Shown here: piece after piece, positions 9,378-19,558 of the stretch
Layout of the letters: the number at the start of each line of letters is the position of its first letter
Numbering within the stretch: the first letter of the stretch is position 1
Assembly (NCBI GenBank): GCA_003427395.1
Contig: BFEA01000474.1
Coordinates: 762,481-788,198 of the forward strand
Direction of reading: 5' to 3'
Origin: Chara braunii
Taxonomy: Eukaryota > Streptophyta > Charophyceae > Charales > Characeae
DNA length: 25,718 nt
Position numbers and translations under genes: made by a program
The notes under the pieces: model-generated
The model's database searches: none
The model's input: only the letters and a program-made list of their open reading frames with translations
What the model was told of the DNA's origin: nothing

Positions 9378-9611
9378 GTCATTCCGAACAACCTGGTTAG
9401 GGTCATTCTTATCCATTTCAATCGGACAGCCTGGTTAGGGTCATCCTTATCTACTTCAATCGGACAACCTGGTTAGGGTCATCCTTATCCATTTCAATCA
9501 GACAGCCTGGTTAGGGTCATCCTTATCCATTTCAATCGGACAGCCTGGTTAGGGCCATCCTTATCCATTTCAATCGGACAGCCTGGTTAGGGTCATCCTT
9601 ATCCATTTCAA
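9378..9611. repeat. 38-bp minisatellite, about 6 copies
   Basis: CCTGGTTAGGGTCAT recurs every 38 bp at 9392, 9430, 9468, 9506, 9544 and 9582, with CATTTCAATCGGACAG between. Nearly identical units suggest recent expansion. Confidence 0.92.
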
Positions 9612-10120
9612 TGTTAGCGCCCGAGGGGGTGGGCCTCGAGGACACGGATCTTATTTTTGTCTCAGGGGTTAGAAGGTGGCCATCTTCTTAGGTTTTACGC
9701 ATGCTTTTGCCTTCTGTCTCTTGTCAATCATCATTTTCATGTTCATACATACATCCGACTTAGCGTCTAGTGCTCGAATTGAGGCTCATAACCCCGAGCA
9801 GCACTAGCCCACCCGGTCGTTCAACCATAGCGAAGGGGTGTGTATCATCACTGTTTTCTCTCTCTCTGACCTCTCATGCCTCTTGCTGCTCTAGACTTAT
9901 CCGGGACAGGTTGGATTAGGCTCTTAGGGAAGAGGATCCCTCATGCCTCTTTACCCATAGGTCCCCTAACCTCTCACAGGGACTCATACCGTGACTCATT
10001 CATCCAAGGGTCCACATTTCACAAAACTCTTTTGCCATAGAACTTCTTCAATCTCGACAATTCCCATGCTTTTTCCCTTTCCCAAAACAGAGTCAATCAT
10101 TCCCAGTTCGTCTCTCACCA
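9612..10120. other. non-coding, nothing recognised
   Basis: C+T-rich sequence without a supported ORF or repeat beyond a short TCTCTCTC run near 9860. It follows directly on the 38-bp array. Confidence 0.45.
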
Positions 10121-10124
10121 TCCA

Positions 10125-10500
10125 GGATCCTCACATTTTCAAAAGGAGCGAGTACTTATGCAAAGTAGCATTGGCTACCCAATCCCTGTTTACTTCCCCA
10201 TTTCAAAAAGCGGTCCCATTTGCGGCTTTCCATAAAAAAAGGAAAATTTACGTGCAAAACGTCATCCCAGGTTCGCCTCATCTGTATCCCCTTTTTCCTT
10301 TTTGCTTTTTCTAGACGTAGACAGTCCTTCATAGCTCTAGTCTCAAGCTCATTGGTCCTCACGTCCTTCTGACAAAAACAAGTTCTTATGCAAAGTAGCA
10401 CTAGCTGCCCAGTCCTTAGTCATTCCCCGAATGGAAAGTTGTCCCATAGTGGTTTATTCCCAAAACAATTCAAATGCAAAGCCCAAAATGACAGTTTTGT
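10125..10500. repeat. diverged direct repeat of about 150 bp, offset about 234 bp
   Basis: Both copies share TACTTATGCAAAGTAGCA or TTCTTATGCAAAGTAGCA (10151 and 10385), then a CCCAATCC/CCCAGTCC segment, TTCCCC, and a GTCCCAT...GGNTTNCC stretch, with many differences. Neither copy supports a gene. Confidence 0.6.
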
Positions 10501-10770
10501 CTGTCCGGGTACCCATCCTCCCCGTTTTCTAGTTATTGCCTGTTATGTTTATTGTCCCCCTGTTGCTCAGTTGCCCTGTGTCGAGCCTCCCTCGCGGGAT
10601 CGTCGATTTCCTGCTGCATCCTTCTCTTCGTTCTTTGCAGATCAAGGAGCGCTTCTTCCTTCCCTGAAGAAGGTTGTTGGCGCTATATCTTCTCCCCTGC
10701 TTAGCTTTTCCTTTCGTTTGATCGCTCATTCATATCGCATGATACTAGACCATTGATCAAACCAGTCACA

Positions 10771-11178
10771 TCAAGACGGCCCGAACTCTTTTATCCATTT
10801 GTCCTTGTCATCACCCGGGTCCTCATCCCTTGCCCGTACTTCTTTTGTTGGCTTTGTAACCTCGTCGTCCTCCTCCCCACTACTGAGGTCTATGACCTCG
10901 TTGGGCTCTTCCTCATCCAACCTCTGCCTCTTCCTTGGGCTTCCATTCTCCCCCTTACTGCTGTCACTGTCAGACGGGAGATCTATTGGTCCCCCTTCTC
11001 TCAGGGGTGAGGGTCCCCTGGTCCCTTGCTTCCTTCCCCCTCTGCCCACAACCAAGTTGAAGTCAAAACCCACATACAGTTTTCTTTTTTTGGTACTCGG
11101 TTCCCCGGCCTGCCTTGCCCCTTGTTCCCCGCTGGGCCTGTTTATAGCATTGCTATGATTCTCATTTTCGAATTTCAT
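10771..11178 (-). CDS. disordered basic/acidic protein downstream of pol, function unknown
   Basis: A 135-codon ORF starting at ATG 11178, about 425 bp downstream of the integrase end on the same strand. I do not recognise the family. The product is hydrophilic and probably disordered. Basic clusters (TKKRKL near residue 30, RKRQR near 82) could act as nuclear localisation signals. EVIDLSSGEEDDE (about residues 93-105) has the form of a SUMO-interacting motif: a hydrophobic core followed by Ser and acidic residues. PIDLPSDSDSS earlier is a weaker second candidate. In the same frame beyond the TGA, a charged stretch continues to about 10560 but is broken by several further TGA codons, so the original protein may have been longer. 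Its place after integrase is where some Ty3/gypsy elements carry an extra ORF. A host gene fragment is an alternative. Confidence 0.45.
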   Translation of the reverse strand: MKFENENHSNAINRPSGEQGARQAGEPSTKKRKLYVGFDFNLVVGRGGRKQGTRGPSPLREGGPIDLPSDSDSSKGENGSPRKRQRLDEEEPNEVIDLSSGEEDDEVTKPTKEVRARDEDPGDDKDKWIKEFGPS

Positions 11179-11346
11179 CTTTGTCTTTCTGGCTGTTTTC
11201 TTTTTCCCTGGTCCTGTTCATACATAACGAAACCACAACAACCTCATACATACAAATTCCCTCTTACCCCCGTTGCGAATTTGCAGGCTCGTTGCCCAGA
11301 ACCCTTACTTGCCCCCATATAATTGGTAGCCCTCTGAGAGTGACGG

Positions 11347-11463
11347 CATAGGCGGCAGTCCCATATCCCCCCCAAAAACTTAGGTACATTGTCCCAGCAC
11401 ATAGGCACCCCATATAGGCAGTCCCCAAAATTACCCCACAAAAACTATGGTACATTGTCCCAG
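11347..11463. repeat. two diverged copies of a ~66-bp repeat
   Basis: GGTACATTGTCCCAG occurs at about 11383 and 11449, each preceded by AAAAACT and a GGCAGTCCC segment. It lies in the non-coding gap after pol. Confidence 0.7.
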
Positions 11464-11602
11464 GCTCCCAGCCTCATCCATACTCAACCCAAGCAGTCAC
11501 CCCATGCCTCAAAAGGAAAGGAGACACGAAAACGAACAACCCCTGCAGTCATGATTACTTCCGCAGGGAAGCGGTACAGAATGATGACCAGCTGCCTGCC
11601 TT

Positions 11603-12719
11603 TCAAGTTGTCAATTCCCCTATTTCCTTGTCCTGAGCCTCCTGTAACCATTGCTCCACCGGATCTCTGCTAAAAAACCTGACCAGCCTCTGTCCCGGAA
11701 ATGACCCTTTTATCCTAGTACCATCAAGATCCTCAAGTTCAAAAGTGTTTAGTCCCACCCGCTTAGCGATCCTGTAGGGGCCTTTGAACCTTTTTCCCAG
11801 CTGTCCAGACCATGTGCTTTCAAGGGCCGAGTTCCTAACTAGTACCATTTCCCCCACCTGGTGCGGCTCCTTCCGGATGTTCTTGACCCGGTCCCATCTT
11901 GCTTTGTCCCTCATTCGGTTGTCCATCACACGCTTAACCACATTCTCCAAGGCTTCCTCATTTCTAACGGCCTGTTGGCAACGTGTGGCGATTAGTTCCT
12001 CTGTAGACATGTGCGGATTGTCATCTGGTCTATTCCAGGTAGGAACCAAAGCTTCCACCGGGAAATCAATCTCCCTCCCATACTAGAGTTCTGCCGGAAT
12101 GCATCCCGTCGTCCTCTTCGCCGTCATGTTTTATGAGAAGACGGCCTGCTTAAGGTACCGAGGCCAGTTTACCAGGTCATCTGCTGCCAACTTAGCGATC
12201 GTGTTTTTCAAGGTTCGGTGCCCCCTTTCTACTGGTGCATTGGCCTCAGGATGATACGGTTCGATGATCTTGATAGGTACGCACAACGTCTTAAGCCTAC
12301 CCAACACCTCCTGGTTGACGAACTCCGTCCCATTGTCTGCTATGAATCTGCATGCAACGGGGTGCCTTAGGTAAAAATCCTCTATCCAGTCGGCCACTCT
12401 CTTTCCCGTCTTCCTCTTAAGAGCTACCGCCTCCATGTAGCCACTGAGGTTATCTCTTGCATCCAAGATGTATCTGTATCCGTCCGTCGATACAGGCATG
12501 ACCGCAAGGTCAAGGTGGACCAGATGTCCTGGTCCCAACACCCGGGTAGGTCTAAGCGGCTCAAAGACACGTGCGGAACTCCTTTCCTGACATATGAGAC
12601 ACGTTTGACAGTACGTGGCCACCATGCCTGCCATCCCTGTGGCGCGGTTTTTGCAAAGGTCCCTTTGGACGACCGGTGCCCTCCGGCTAGCCCATCATGA
12701 ATCGCCTGAATTATGTCAA
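11603..12719 (-). pseudogene. INT: integrase with HHCC, DD(35)E and GPY/F-like end
   Basis: The HHCC zinc domain starts with HDGLAGGH and ends with CQTCLIC. The usual aromatic segment before GM (R-F/Y-Y/W-W-P) is missing and the frame changes there (about 12645), so roughly 20 bp appear to be deleted. The catalytic core is complete: Asp in HLDLAVMP, Asp in ADNGTEF, and Glu in PVERGHRTLKN exactly 35 residues after the second Asp. Premature TAA 12131 and TAG 12083 follow. The C-terminal part has KRFKGPYRIAKR and GQRLVRFF, the GPY/F module of Ty3/gypsy integrases, and ends at TGA 11603. Confidence 0.92.
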
Positions 12720-13699
12720 ACTGCCTAGACCTTCTGCACACGACACGCCTAGGCGTCATTCCCTCTTCTTTCTTGACCAGGTGGCCGTTCCTCAAAACAT
12801 GCCTTTCGGCTTCCTCCCTTGCCTTGGGGATGACTTCCATAGGCTGCTTGTTTCCTATAAGCAGCATACCGATTTCTCTGAAGATGCCATCATACATCTG
12901 TACAAGGAAGTATTCTCGTCCCTCCCGATTGGTGTCTTGCTCCTCTTGAGCCTGATTCACTAGACACTGTAGCTCCCTTCGCGTCCAAGTTTCTACTAGG
13001 CACATCACAGCATCCCGACCCCCTTCAACGGCCATTGCCACCAGTTCTTCCTTCGGCCCCATCGTTGCTCCCCACGAATCCTTCTCATCTTTGCGTCTAA
13101 TTGTAGTGACTGGCCCTTCCCCGAGTTCCGCAACTATGGCAGGCGCGCCCTTTTCCAGGGTCTGAATCAACAGTTGCCCTATTGTAGAGGCGGCGCCCGT
13201 CATCTCGCTATCTACGACAAGGGTTCCCCCTTCGTACTCCAGGAAGGCATCGATTAGCTCCGCATCCTCTATTCCCTCCGGCGTGATGCACACCCTACTT
13301 AGCCCGTCTGCCCTATTTCGGAGCCCCGCAATTCGTTCGACCTTGTAGTCGAATTGCCATATAAAGCCTATCCATCTCCCAACGGTCGGGTCTATAGGCT
13401 TGTAGTTCTTTAATGCCCCGACGACGTTGGTCGGATCGATTCTCAGGATAAATCGTCTTCCGAATAGGTATACCTGGAAGGTCTTAAGGCAATGTAGGAT
13501 GGCTAAGACTTCTTTCTTGAACTGTGAGTATCGCCGTTCTGCCGAATTCAGGGTCCTACTCTCAAACCTGATTGGTCTTTCCTTGCCCTCCTCGCTTCTC
13601 TATATCAGGACTCCTCCTACTGCCAATGGTCCTCCGTCTGTTTCCAAGATAAAGGGCCGCCCTACTTCGTCATTGAAGTAGGGTGCTGCCAAGGTAACT
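12720..13699 (-). pseudogene. RNH: RNase H and tether to integrase
   Basis: RPFILETDGGPLAVGGVLI begins the RNase H domain, with its first catalytic Asp in TDGG. The next codon is TAG (13600), where Ty3/gypsy enzymes usually have Gln (GAVL-x-Q), followed by RPIRFESRTLNSAERRYS, FKKEVLAILHCLKTF and RNRADGLSR, the conserved RNase H body and its end. The remaining part (about 13290-12720) is an acidic linker rich in Glu and Met that leads into the integrase zinc domain. It would degrade the RNA of the RNA-DNA hybrid in an active element. Confidence 0.85.
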
Positions 13700-14930
13700 T
13701 GATATGAGGATAGGATGTCTTTGAGGGTCTGGACTGATGCTTCCCTATCGTCGGTCCATTCCATAGTCCCTCCTTCCCTAATCATTGCGCGGATAGGCTC
13801 AGCTATTTTTGCAAAGCCTTTGATAAAGATCCTCCAGAATCCAACCACCCCTAGGAAGGCTCGTTCTTCCGTCGTGGTGCACAGGGCCGTTGGCCATTGA
13901 GAGATCTTAACTGTCTTTGTCGGGTCAGGTTTCCTTCCATAGGCCCCACAGCGAAACCCCAGTATGGTCACTTATGGGACTGCCAGGATGCTCTTTGGTC
14001 CGCTTGCGGTGATATTATACACCAGGAATCGCTGGAGCAGGTTTTTGATGTCCTGTAGATAATCCCAAATGAATTTTCGTACGCCCGGCCGGACCTCTAT
14101 CTCGTCCTTGTTCCGCCCGCCTTTTATGGGATTATCATCTATGTACGGCTCGCATTTTTTCGGGAACATGTCTCCTGCGACCGCAAGCATCCTCCTCTAC
14201 GCCTCTGCCACAGGGTTTGTAAAGCCCATAGGGGTCACTTGCATTTGCAGCTGCCCTACCGGGGTGTGCATGGCAGTGTACGGCCTGTCCCTCATGTCAA
14301 GCGGCAGTTGGTCATACCCTGAATATAGATATATTAAGGAGTAAATGCTTCGTCCGGCGTGAGATTCTGCCAGTAGGTCAGCCTGTGGAAGCCATCCCGC
14401 ATCCCTGATTGTTACCGCGTTCAACTTCTGCAAGTCCTGGATCCATCTGAGAGTCTTGTTGGGCTTCCGAAAAACGAACCGCTTATCCGCGTAAGGGGAT
14501 GCGGTGGGTTCGGTCGCGAACAAATATATTTTGGCTCTAAGCAAATCAGTGACCTCCGCTGCTATTCCGAATTCATAGGCAGGCCCCTTGTCATTCCAGC
14601 ATTCGTGTTCCACTGTGTGGATCCTAACGGGGGGAATTAGCTTCGCATCCAACCGACCTTTCTGGTGGTCATTGAAGGCGAAGGCTAAATGAAACTTCTG
14701 GCACGCCCTTCTTATCAACTGAGTTTCTTCCATCGTTAAAAACTCATCTACCCCTATTTTCATGGTGTCTGCTACCTCCTCAGGTATCTGATGCCCTTCC
14801 GCTGCTTGCCTCTCCCTTATTATCTACAGGATTTTTTTCTCCTTTTCCATGACCTCTTTCCTTGACGTTTCTACTAGGATCGAGACCGGCTTGGCCTTCT
14901 TCCCTACGGGTTTGTACTTTCGCACACTCC
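13700..14930 (-). pseudogene. RT: reverse transcriptase, catalytic Asp lost
   Basis: RT fingers and palm are recognisable: FVFRKPNKTLRWIQDLQKLN, then YSGYDQLPL (motif A), TPMGFTNPVAEA (motif B) and PYIDD (motif C, 14134-14145). The connection region has FLGVVGFWRIFIKGFAKIAE. Motif A normally has Asp at the position now encoded by TAT (14329-14331), giving Tyr; without this metal ligand the polymerase should be inactive. Stops are TAG 14824, TAG 14197 (directly after motif B) and TAA 13972, each where Gln would fit. All fragments are in one frame, so only substitutions broke this domain. Confidence 0.9.
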
Positions 14931-14933
14931 CTT

Positions 14934-16496
14934 CTAGGATCGTTTTCCTAAAAAATGAACGGTCGGGATCGGCCTTGCTACCTCCAGGACGCGAGGCTGG
15001 ATACTGACTAGCTTCCCGTTCAGACAGTAGCCCTTTCGGACCTCGTCTTCGAATTTGGCAAGCGTTGTCGGGTCCACCCCCACTTTGTGGTACTTGATAG
15101 CCTTAACGAGCTGTAACAAGTCCGGAATCTCAAGCACTACGTCCGGTGTTTCCTTCCGACCTTCCTTTGACTTGGGCAAGTTGACCCCGAGTTCGACTTT
15201 CGACTCCTTCTCTGCCACCATAGCCTCCAGGACCTCGTCCTCTTGCCTTCTTTTCTTCAGAGGCAGACCCATTTTGATCCATTCCTTTTTGTTAAAGGCC
15301 TCCTCAATCATGATCTTTACTCTTTCCCTCATACCTTCCATCCGTGCGAATGCCCCCTTTCGCGCACTTTCTTCGAACATTGGCGACCAGGTTGCCAACT
15401 TGCCCTTCGGAGGGTCCCCTCCGGTCCCAAGGAGTCGGAGGAGTTCTCCGTGGCCGGTCACTGGGTCCTCTATATCCACTATATACGTGCCATCATGCAG
15501 ATGCATGCCTATTATTTCTACGTTGGCGCACCATGGTCTCCCGAGGATTATGTCATGGTCCATGTCTTCCATTACGGTCATTCGCCGAAAAGACCAGATC
15601 GATTCCCGGATTCCTGCCTTAACTGCGCACTTGGTGACATACCCTGCGAAGGGGATTTCGCCGCCGGCTCCCCGGATACTTCCCGTTACTTCCCTGTTCA
15701 CCGTACAACCCGTGATTGTTGCAAAGTCTCGTCGTATGAGGGTAATCTCCGCACCACCGTCCACTAATGCATCTGTGTGGTGGGTTCCGATCTGGACTTT
15801 CAACTTTCCAACGGGCAATGCATGAAAGCTAAGCTTCGTCCCGGGTAGCGCCCTAATGACTTCACCACCTTCTCGGTCCGGTAGGCTTAGGCGGATGTCT
15901 GCAAAGGCTCTTTCCAGGTCCTCTAGATCCCCTGGAATCCTCTGGAGGTTGGAGACCCCTTGCGGTGCCTCGGCCTCTTCTGTTTCTTGCTCCTGTGGTT
16001 TCGGGGTCTCCTCTATCTCTACGCGTCAGCGCGTTAGCAATTGCCTGAGACCTTTTAGCAATATCGGGCTTGTTTGCAGCATGGTTTGAAATGATACAGA
16101 TACCATAGTACCTAGGAGTTTGCTCAGGGTGTCGTCGATTTCTGGCATAGTCAGGATCGGAATTTGGTACCTGAATTTCTTCTTTGTCGCCGTGGCTTTG
16201 TCTATTGGCTCCTCTTCCCTTGTCTTTCCATAAACCTTCTCCTGTTCCCCGGTCTCAGTTTCACCTTGATCTGCACTAGTACCCGCGACCTCTTTCATTA
16301 CCGTATCTCGAATAAGTTTCTTTTCTGCGTCCGCCCGCCGGGTGGTGATGTTCACCCTTTTCTGTCCATTACCTTCTAGGATGAAATTGGCCTGTAGTCC
16401 GCGTCCCCTTGGTTGGTCCCAAACAATGTCGGCTACCGGTTCTGCTTTTACGACAGCTATATCCAGATTATTCAGGAGGATGACGACACGCCGCAT
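14934..16496 (-). pseudogene. pro: gag-pro linker and aspartic protease
   Basis: This continues the frame of gag after TAG 16512. A charged linker (16496-15820), broken by TGA 16026, leads into a retropepsin-like domain. ALVDGGAEITLI lies near 15740-15770 and DHDIILGRPW further on; these are the active-site and C-terminal signatures of Ty3/gypsy proteases. The active-site triplet is Asp-Gly-Gly where the family has Asp-Ser/Thr-Gly, which probably impairs cleavage. A charged Lys/Glu-rich stretch follows. The frame is lost in a T6 run (A6 on the coding strand's complement) near 14950; one more base in that run would join it to the RT frame. The ORF-initial Met at 15818 would be TTG, so this is not an independent gene. 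Confidence 0.85.
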
Positions 16497-16511
16497 CCCT
16501 CCTAGCGAATT

Positions 16512-18154
16512 CTAGTTTATGCGCTCTCCCTGAGGCCCGAAAATTTCGCCTTTAAGGGACCTGCTGCATCTCTGCCTCATGATATCATGGTTGAGTCTTG
16601 GGCAGGTCCGTACGAAATGCCCGACCATTGTGCAATACTTGCATTGCTCATTGGCGGGATCCCTTCTGCCATACCCTCGATTTGCTACAGCCGCCGAAAC
16701 TACGGCCTCTTGAGGCGGGAGGGCGGGTTGGGACACCTGCGCCTGCATTACTAATAGCGCATTTTCCACTCTTTCTATCTTGTTATCGACCCTGTGCACC
16801 CGTTCGTGCAGGCTCTCTTTCCCCTTCTTGACCTTATCCCCCGTTTTCTCAGTCAGGTCTATAACCTCTCCTTCCTTAAGCAGGGCTAGTGTCTCGGTCA
16901 CTACTGTCTTTTCTGAGAGGTCTGTTACCGTGCTGAAATCCGCATCCCTTGTGTACTCGAACTTACTAGTCTGCTGGTAGGCCGACAAAATCTTATCCTT
17001 GTCGAACTCAGAGAACTGCCTGAGGAAATACTTACTCATTATACGGTCTGTTACTCCGAGAATTCGTAGTGCTACTAGAGTAAACACCCTTAGGAAGTCG
17101 TTGTTAGTCGCGTAGTTCTTCCTTTGGACTACCGCCAATTCAGCTTCTGTTGCCATGTTCTCTGCCTTCAGGTACTTCCTCATCATCTCGTTCCGGGTCT
17201 CTTTCCAGGATCCACTAGAGGCGCCAATAGCCATAATGTCCCTTCCTAAGCTTAGCGACACATGCTGCCCTAAGTGGTCCATATTTTCTTCCTGAGTCCA
17301 TTTCAACAAGGCTGCCAGGTTCTCGTAGTCTATCAGGAACTCCGTAATGTTTGCCCCGTCGAAAGTGAGTTTCTTCTTGGCATCTGCCAGATACCCGTGG
17401 TTTTTATTCAGAGCCCGAGTGAGGGTGGCTACTATTCTCTTTCAGAGCTCCCTGCCTCACCGACCGTACTGGTCCCTTCCCCTTCCTTGCTATCCCTCTG
17501 CTTTTCCCCAGCCTTTAGCGTACCCTCCGGATCAAACAATCCTAGCACCCTTTCTCTTAGACTCCAAAGTCCGTCGCACCCCTTCGTTACTTTCAACGTG
17601 GCGGGCAAACAGCTAGCACCACTGTCCATAGCATGTGGGGTCATGGCCTTTTCCGCCTCTACAGCTGGGGAGTCCCCCTTTTCCTTCTCTTTCTTGCTGG
17701 GCGTTCCCGTATGGCTATTATCCTTCCCTCCGTGCCTGACTCTACCCTGGCTGGGCCTGCGTTCCTCTCGTGACCCTTCTCCCAGAAGGTCTCTTTCGTT
17801 CCCAGCCATCTTCTCTTCAATGAGTCTCGCCTTATACTCTGCGGTTCGCTTTTCTATTTCTGCCAGCTTACGGCGTGCGTCCGAGAGCCTCGTTTTCTTG
17901 GGCGTGGTCCCTTCCAAGTTTCGAGGGCTCGTCCTGGCGTTGTCCCTTTCTTCCTTATTTTCCTGGGGTCCTCTTTTGCTTCCCCCAACTTTCCCCGACC
18001 TTTCCCCTGTCGAAAGGTCTTTCCCATCTTCCGTGGTTCCCTCTGGTTTTGCTGACTCTCGATCCCTTATTGACGCTTCGTTTCGTTCCGTATCCCTATC
18101 CGTGCCCTAACTCCCTTTGCTCCACAGTCCCTCGGCCTCTTCTTCTGACGCCAT
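16512..18154 (-). pseudogene. gag: gag region: capsid-like domain and zinc knuckle
   Basis: Starts at ATG 18154 with MASEEEAEG, followed by a low-complexity charged segment and a probable coiled coil (KLAEIEKRTAEYKARLIEEK, near 17860). After a frame change near 17435, the capsid-like segment contains ITEFLIDYENLAALLKW and DHLGQHVSLSLG, typical of a retrotransposon gag. A coiled-coil-like stretch with VIDLTEKTG follows. A classical CX2CX4HX4C knuckle (CKYC...GH...C) lies at 16602-16643 and would bind RNA during packaging. A TAG at 18107 interrupts the N-terminus, and another at 16512 ends the knuckle segment although the frame continues into the pro region. No separate gag terminator is apparent. 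Confidence 0.88.
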
Positions 18155-18628
18155 CCCTTTACCTAGCCTGCACATGGAAATTTGTTTTTGCGAAACGGCC
18201 GGTTGTTCATAGCTTCCCTAGCCCCCGAGCCCTAAAATCCCCCCTTATTCGCTTATTTTCATGTTTTCCCGTCTTATATTAGTCGGGATGACCCACCTGA
18301 CCTTTTTCTACAGAGCGTCGTTCTACCTTTCTTCTGCCGGGAGGCTCGTTGACGCGGTTTGGCATTCCCTCACTGTTGTGGCCCGGTCCTTAGGGCGGTG
18401 TCCGAGGCTAGCGGCTCCCTTCTCGAGGGTGGCCCTTTTGACTTCCTGACACCTGAATGCCCCACCTGAATGCCCCAACGTCCTTAGCGCGGGTGGTCTT
18501 CCCAGTTCCTTCCTGCCTTGTCCTCAGGTAAGGCAGAACTCTGACCACTGCCCCCTTGCAGACGTCTTAGTTTCTCATTCCAATTCCCAGCTTTTATTAT
18601 TTTTTTTTGCTTTTCCCCGGTACTTTTC
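18155..18628. other. leader between the accessory ORFs and gag
   Basis: 474 bp without a supported ORF. It includes a T-rich run at about 18595-18608 (A-rich on the element strand) and a 13-bp tandem duplication of ACCTGAATGCCCC near 18450-18476. If the four ORFs and gag share a transcript, this is their spacer. No primer-binding site was recognised. Confidence 0.4.
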
Positions 18629-19404
18629 TCACGCCGGTTCCTCAGGCCCGCCCTGTTCGTCAGGCTCTTCGAACAGCTTAGCCACTCCTGCCAGGTAGTT
18701 CTCTCCCATTTCTATTTCCCTGATGATTATTGGTTCATATTCCTCATACGCCAAGCGTGGTAACCGAAATATGAAAATCTCGATGAGTTCAAGAGTTCAC
18801 GAGCCTGGTTTCCCCAAAACGGCCCGTGCCTAACCGACACATCGTAAAACATTCCCGTCGTCTGTGGCCGGAAGTGGTGGATCCAAACCAGGGTCGAATC
18901 CACCAGGTCCCTTGCCCTTGAGAGGCTGCCAAATACCAAATCCACCATGAATCGAGGCACTCGGCACCGCAGTCACGTCATTTGGGCCCTAAACTCTCGC
19001 CATCCTCCTACCTCCACCCGGGTTCTCAATCCCACATTCCTTCTCCCTCACACTTCCTGGCCTATTCGGTTCAGTATCCTAGTAGCCCTTTGGAAGATCG
19101 GTAACAGCCCATGCCCTAGCGCCAACTCTGTTCCTAACATGTGCCATCCAATCTCTGGTAGGTATACGGTTCCTGTCACCTTCAGATCAGTATAAAGGTC
19201 CCATGGTCCCCTATTGAACCTCATACCACTCCACAAACATTCTACCATCATGAACGCCTGGTCCCTTCCCAAGGTCACAGCTCTCCATTCGGTGTCAATT
19301 CCTCGGACCATGTAGCTTGTCAGGAGCGATACCTCCCATCCGCCTCCACTTTCCGTGGGTGGCCGAGGGTGCGTGGGCCGTCGCGACATCCGGGCGCGTC
19401 TCAT
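18629..19404 (-). pseudogene. accessory ORF family, copy 4 (broken)
   Basis: Begins at ATG 19404 (MRRARMSRR). About 258 codons. It shares with its three neighbours GGWEVSLL near residue 22, an ECLW segment, YLPEIGWHMLG, PRFMVDLVFG and GPFWGN, and an end with IREIEMG...YLAGVAKLFEE. Two TGA codons (19048 and 18973) and one frame change near 18790 break it. The TGA at 19048 stands where copies 1 and 3 have Trp (VVW, LVW). The frame change fits loss of one base. It ends at TGA 18629, about 475 bp before gag on the same strand. Function unknown. Confidence 0.7.
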
Positions 19405-19558
19405 CGCCTTTGTTGATTAGCGGTCCCCTGCATAGTTTAAAGAGCAAGCGAGTTTTGCTTATTTCTTCCTTTCTTCGACCCCCACCCGAGCAACTCTCCG
19501 GTCCTTAACTCGATATCCTTTCCCCTCTTTATCCCCCTTTCTTTTCTTGTCTCTTTTA

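Larger units (their letters stand above)
11603..18154 (-). mobile_element. gag-pol: Ty3/gypsy-type retrotransposon gag-pol, decayed single polyprotein
   Basis: One coding unit of about 2180 codons read from ATG 18154 to TGA 11603, in the order gag, protease, reverse transcriptase, RNase H, integrase. This gene order and the GPY/F-like end of integrase place it in Ty3/gypsy. There is no stop between gag and pol that looks original, so it was probably one fused polyprotein. It carries nine premature stops (at 18107, 16512, 16026, 14824, 14197, 13972, 13600, 12131 and 12083) and changes frame three times (about 17435, 14950 and 12645). Each frame change has the same sign and fits a net loss of one base modulo three. 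Eight of the nine stops are TAG or TAA where Gln fits; one is TGA. It cannot move autonomously in this form. I found no LTR pair, primer-binding site or target duplication, so the outer limits are unknown. Confidence 0.92.

Noticed and set aside
9378-9611. A CRISPR array or telomere-like repeat (the 38-bp unit contains TTAGGG).
   Set aside because: Units are contiguous without unique spacers, and TTAGGG occurs once per 38 bp rather than in tandem.
15055-15825. A 256-codon plus-strand ORF and others opposite gag-pol.
   Set aside because: Antisense shadows of the protease and other pol domains, which have clear family motifs on the minus strand.
16028-16514. A programmed stop or frameshift between gag and pol.
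   Set aside because: TAG 16512 and TGA 16026 are in a frame that continues unchanged into protease, and stops of the same kind occur throughout, so they look like decay.
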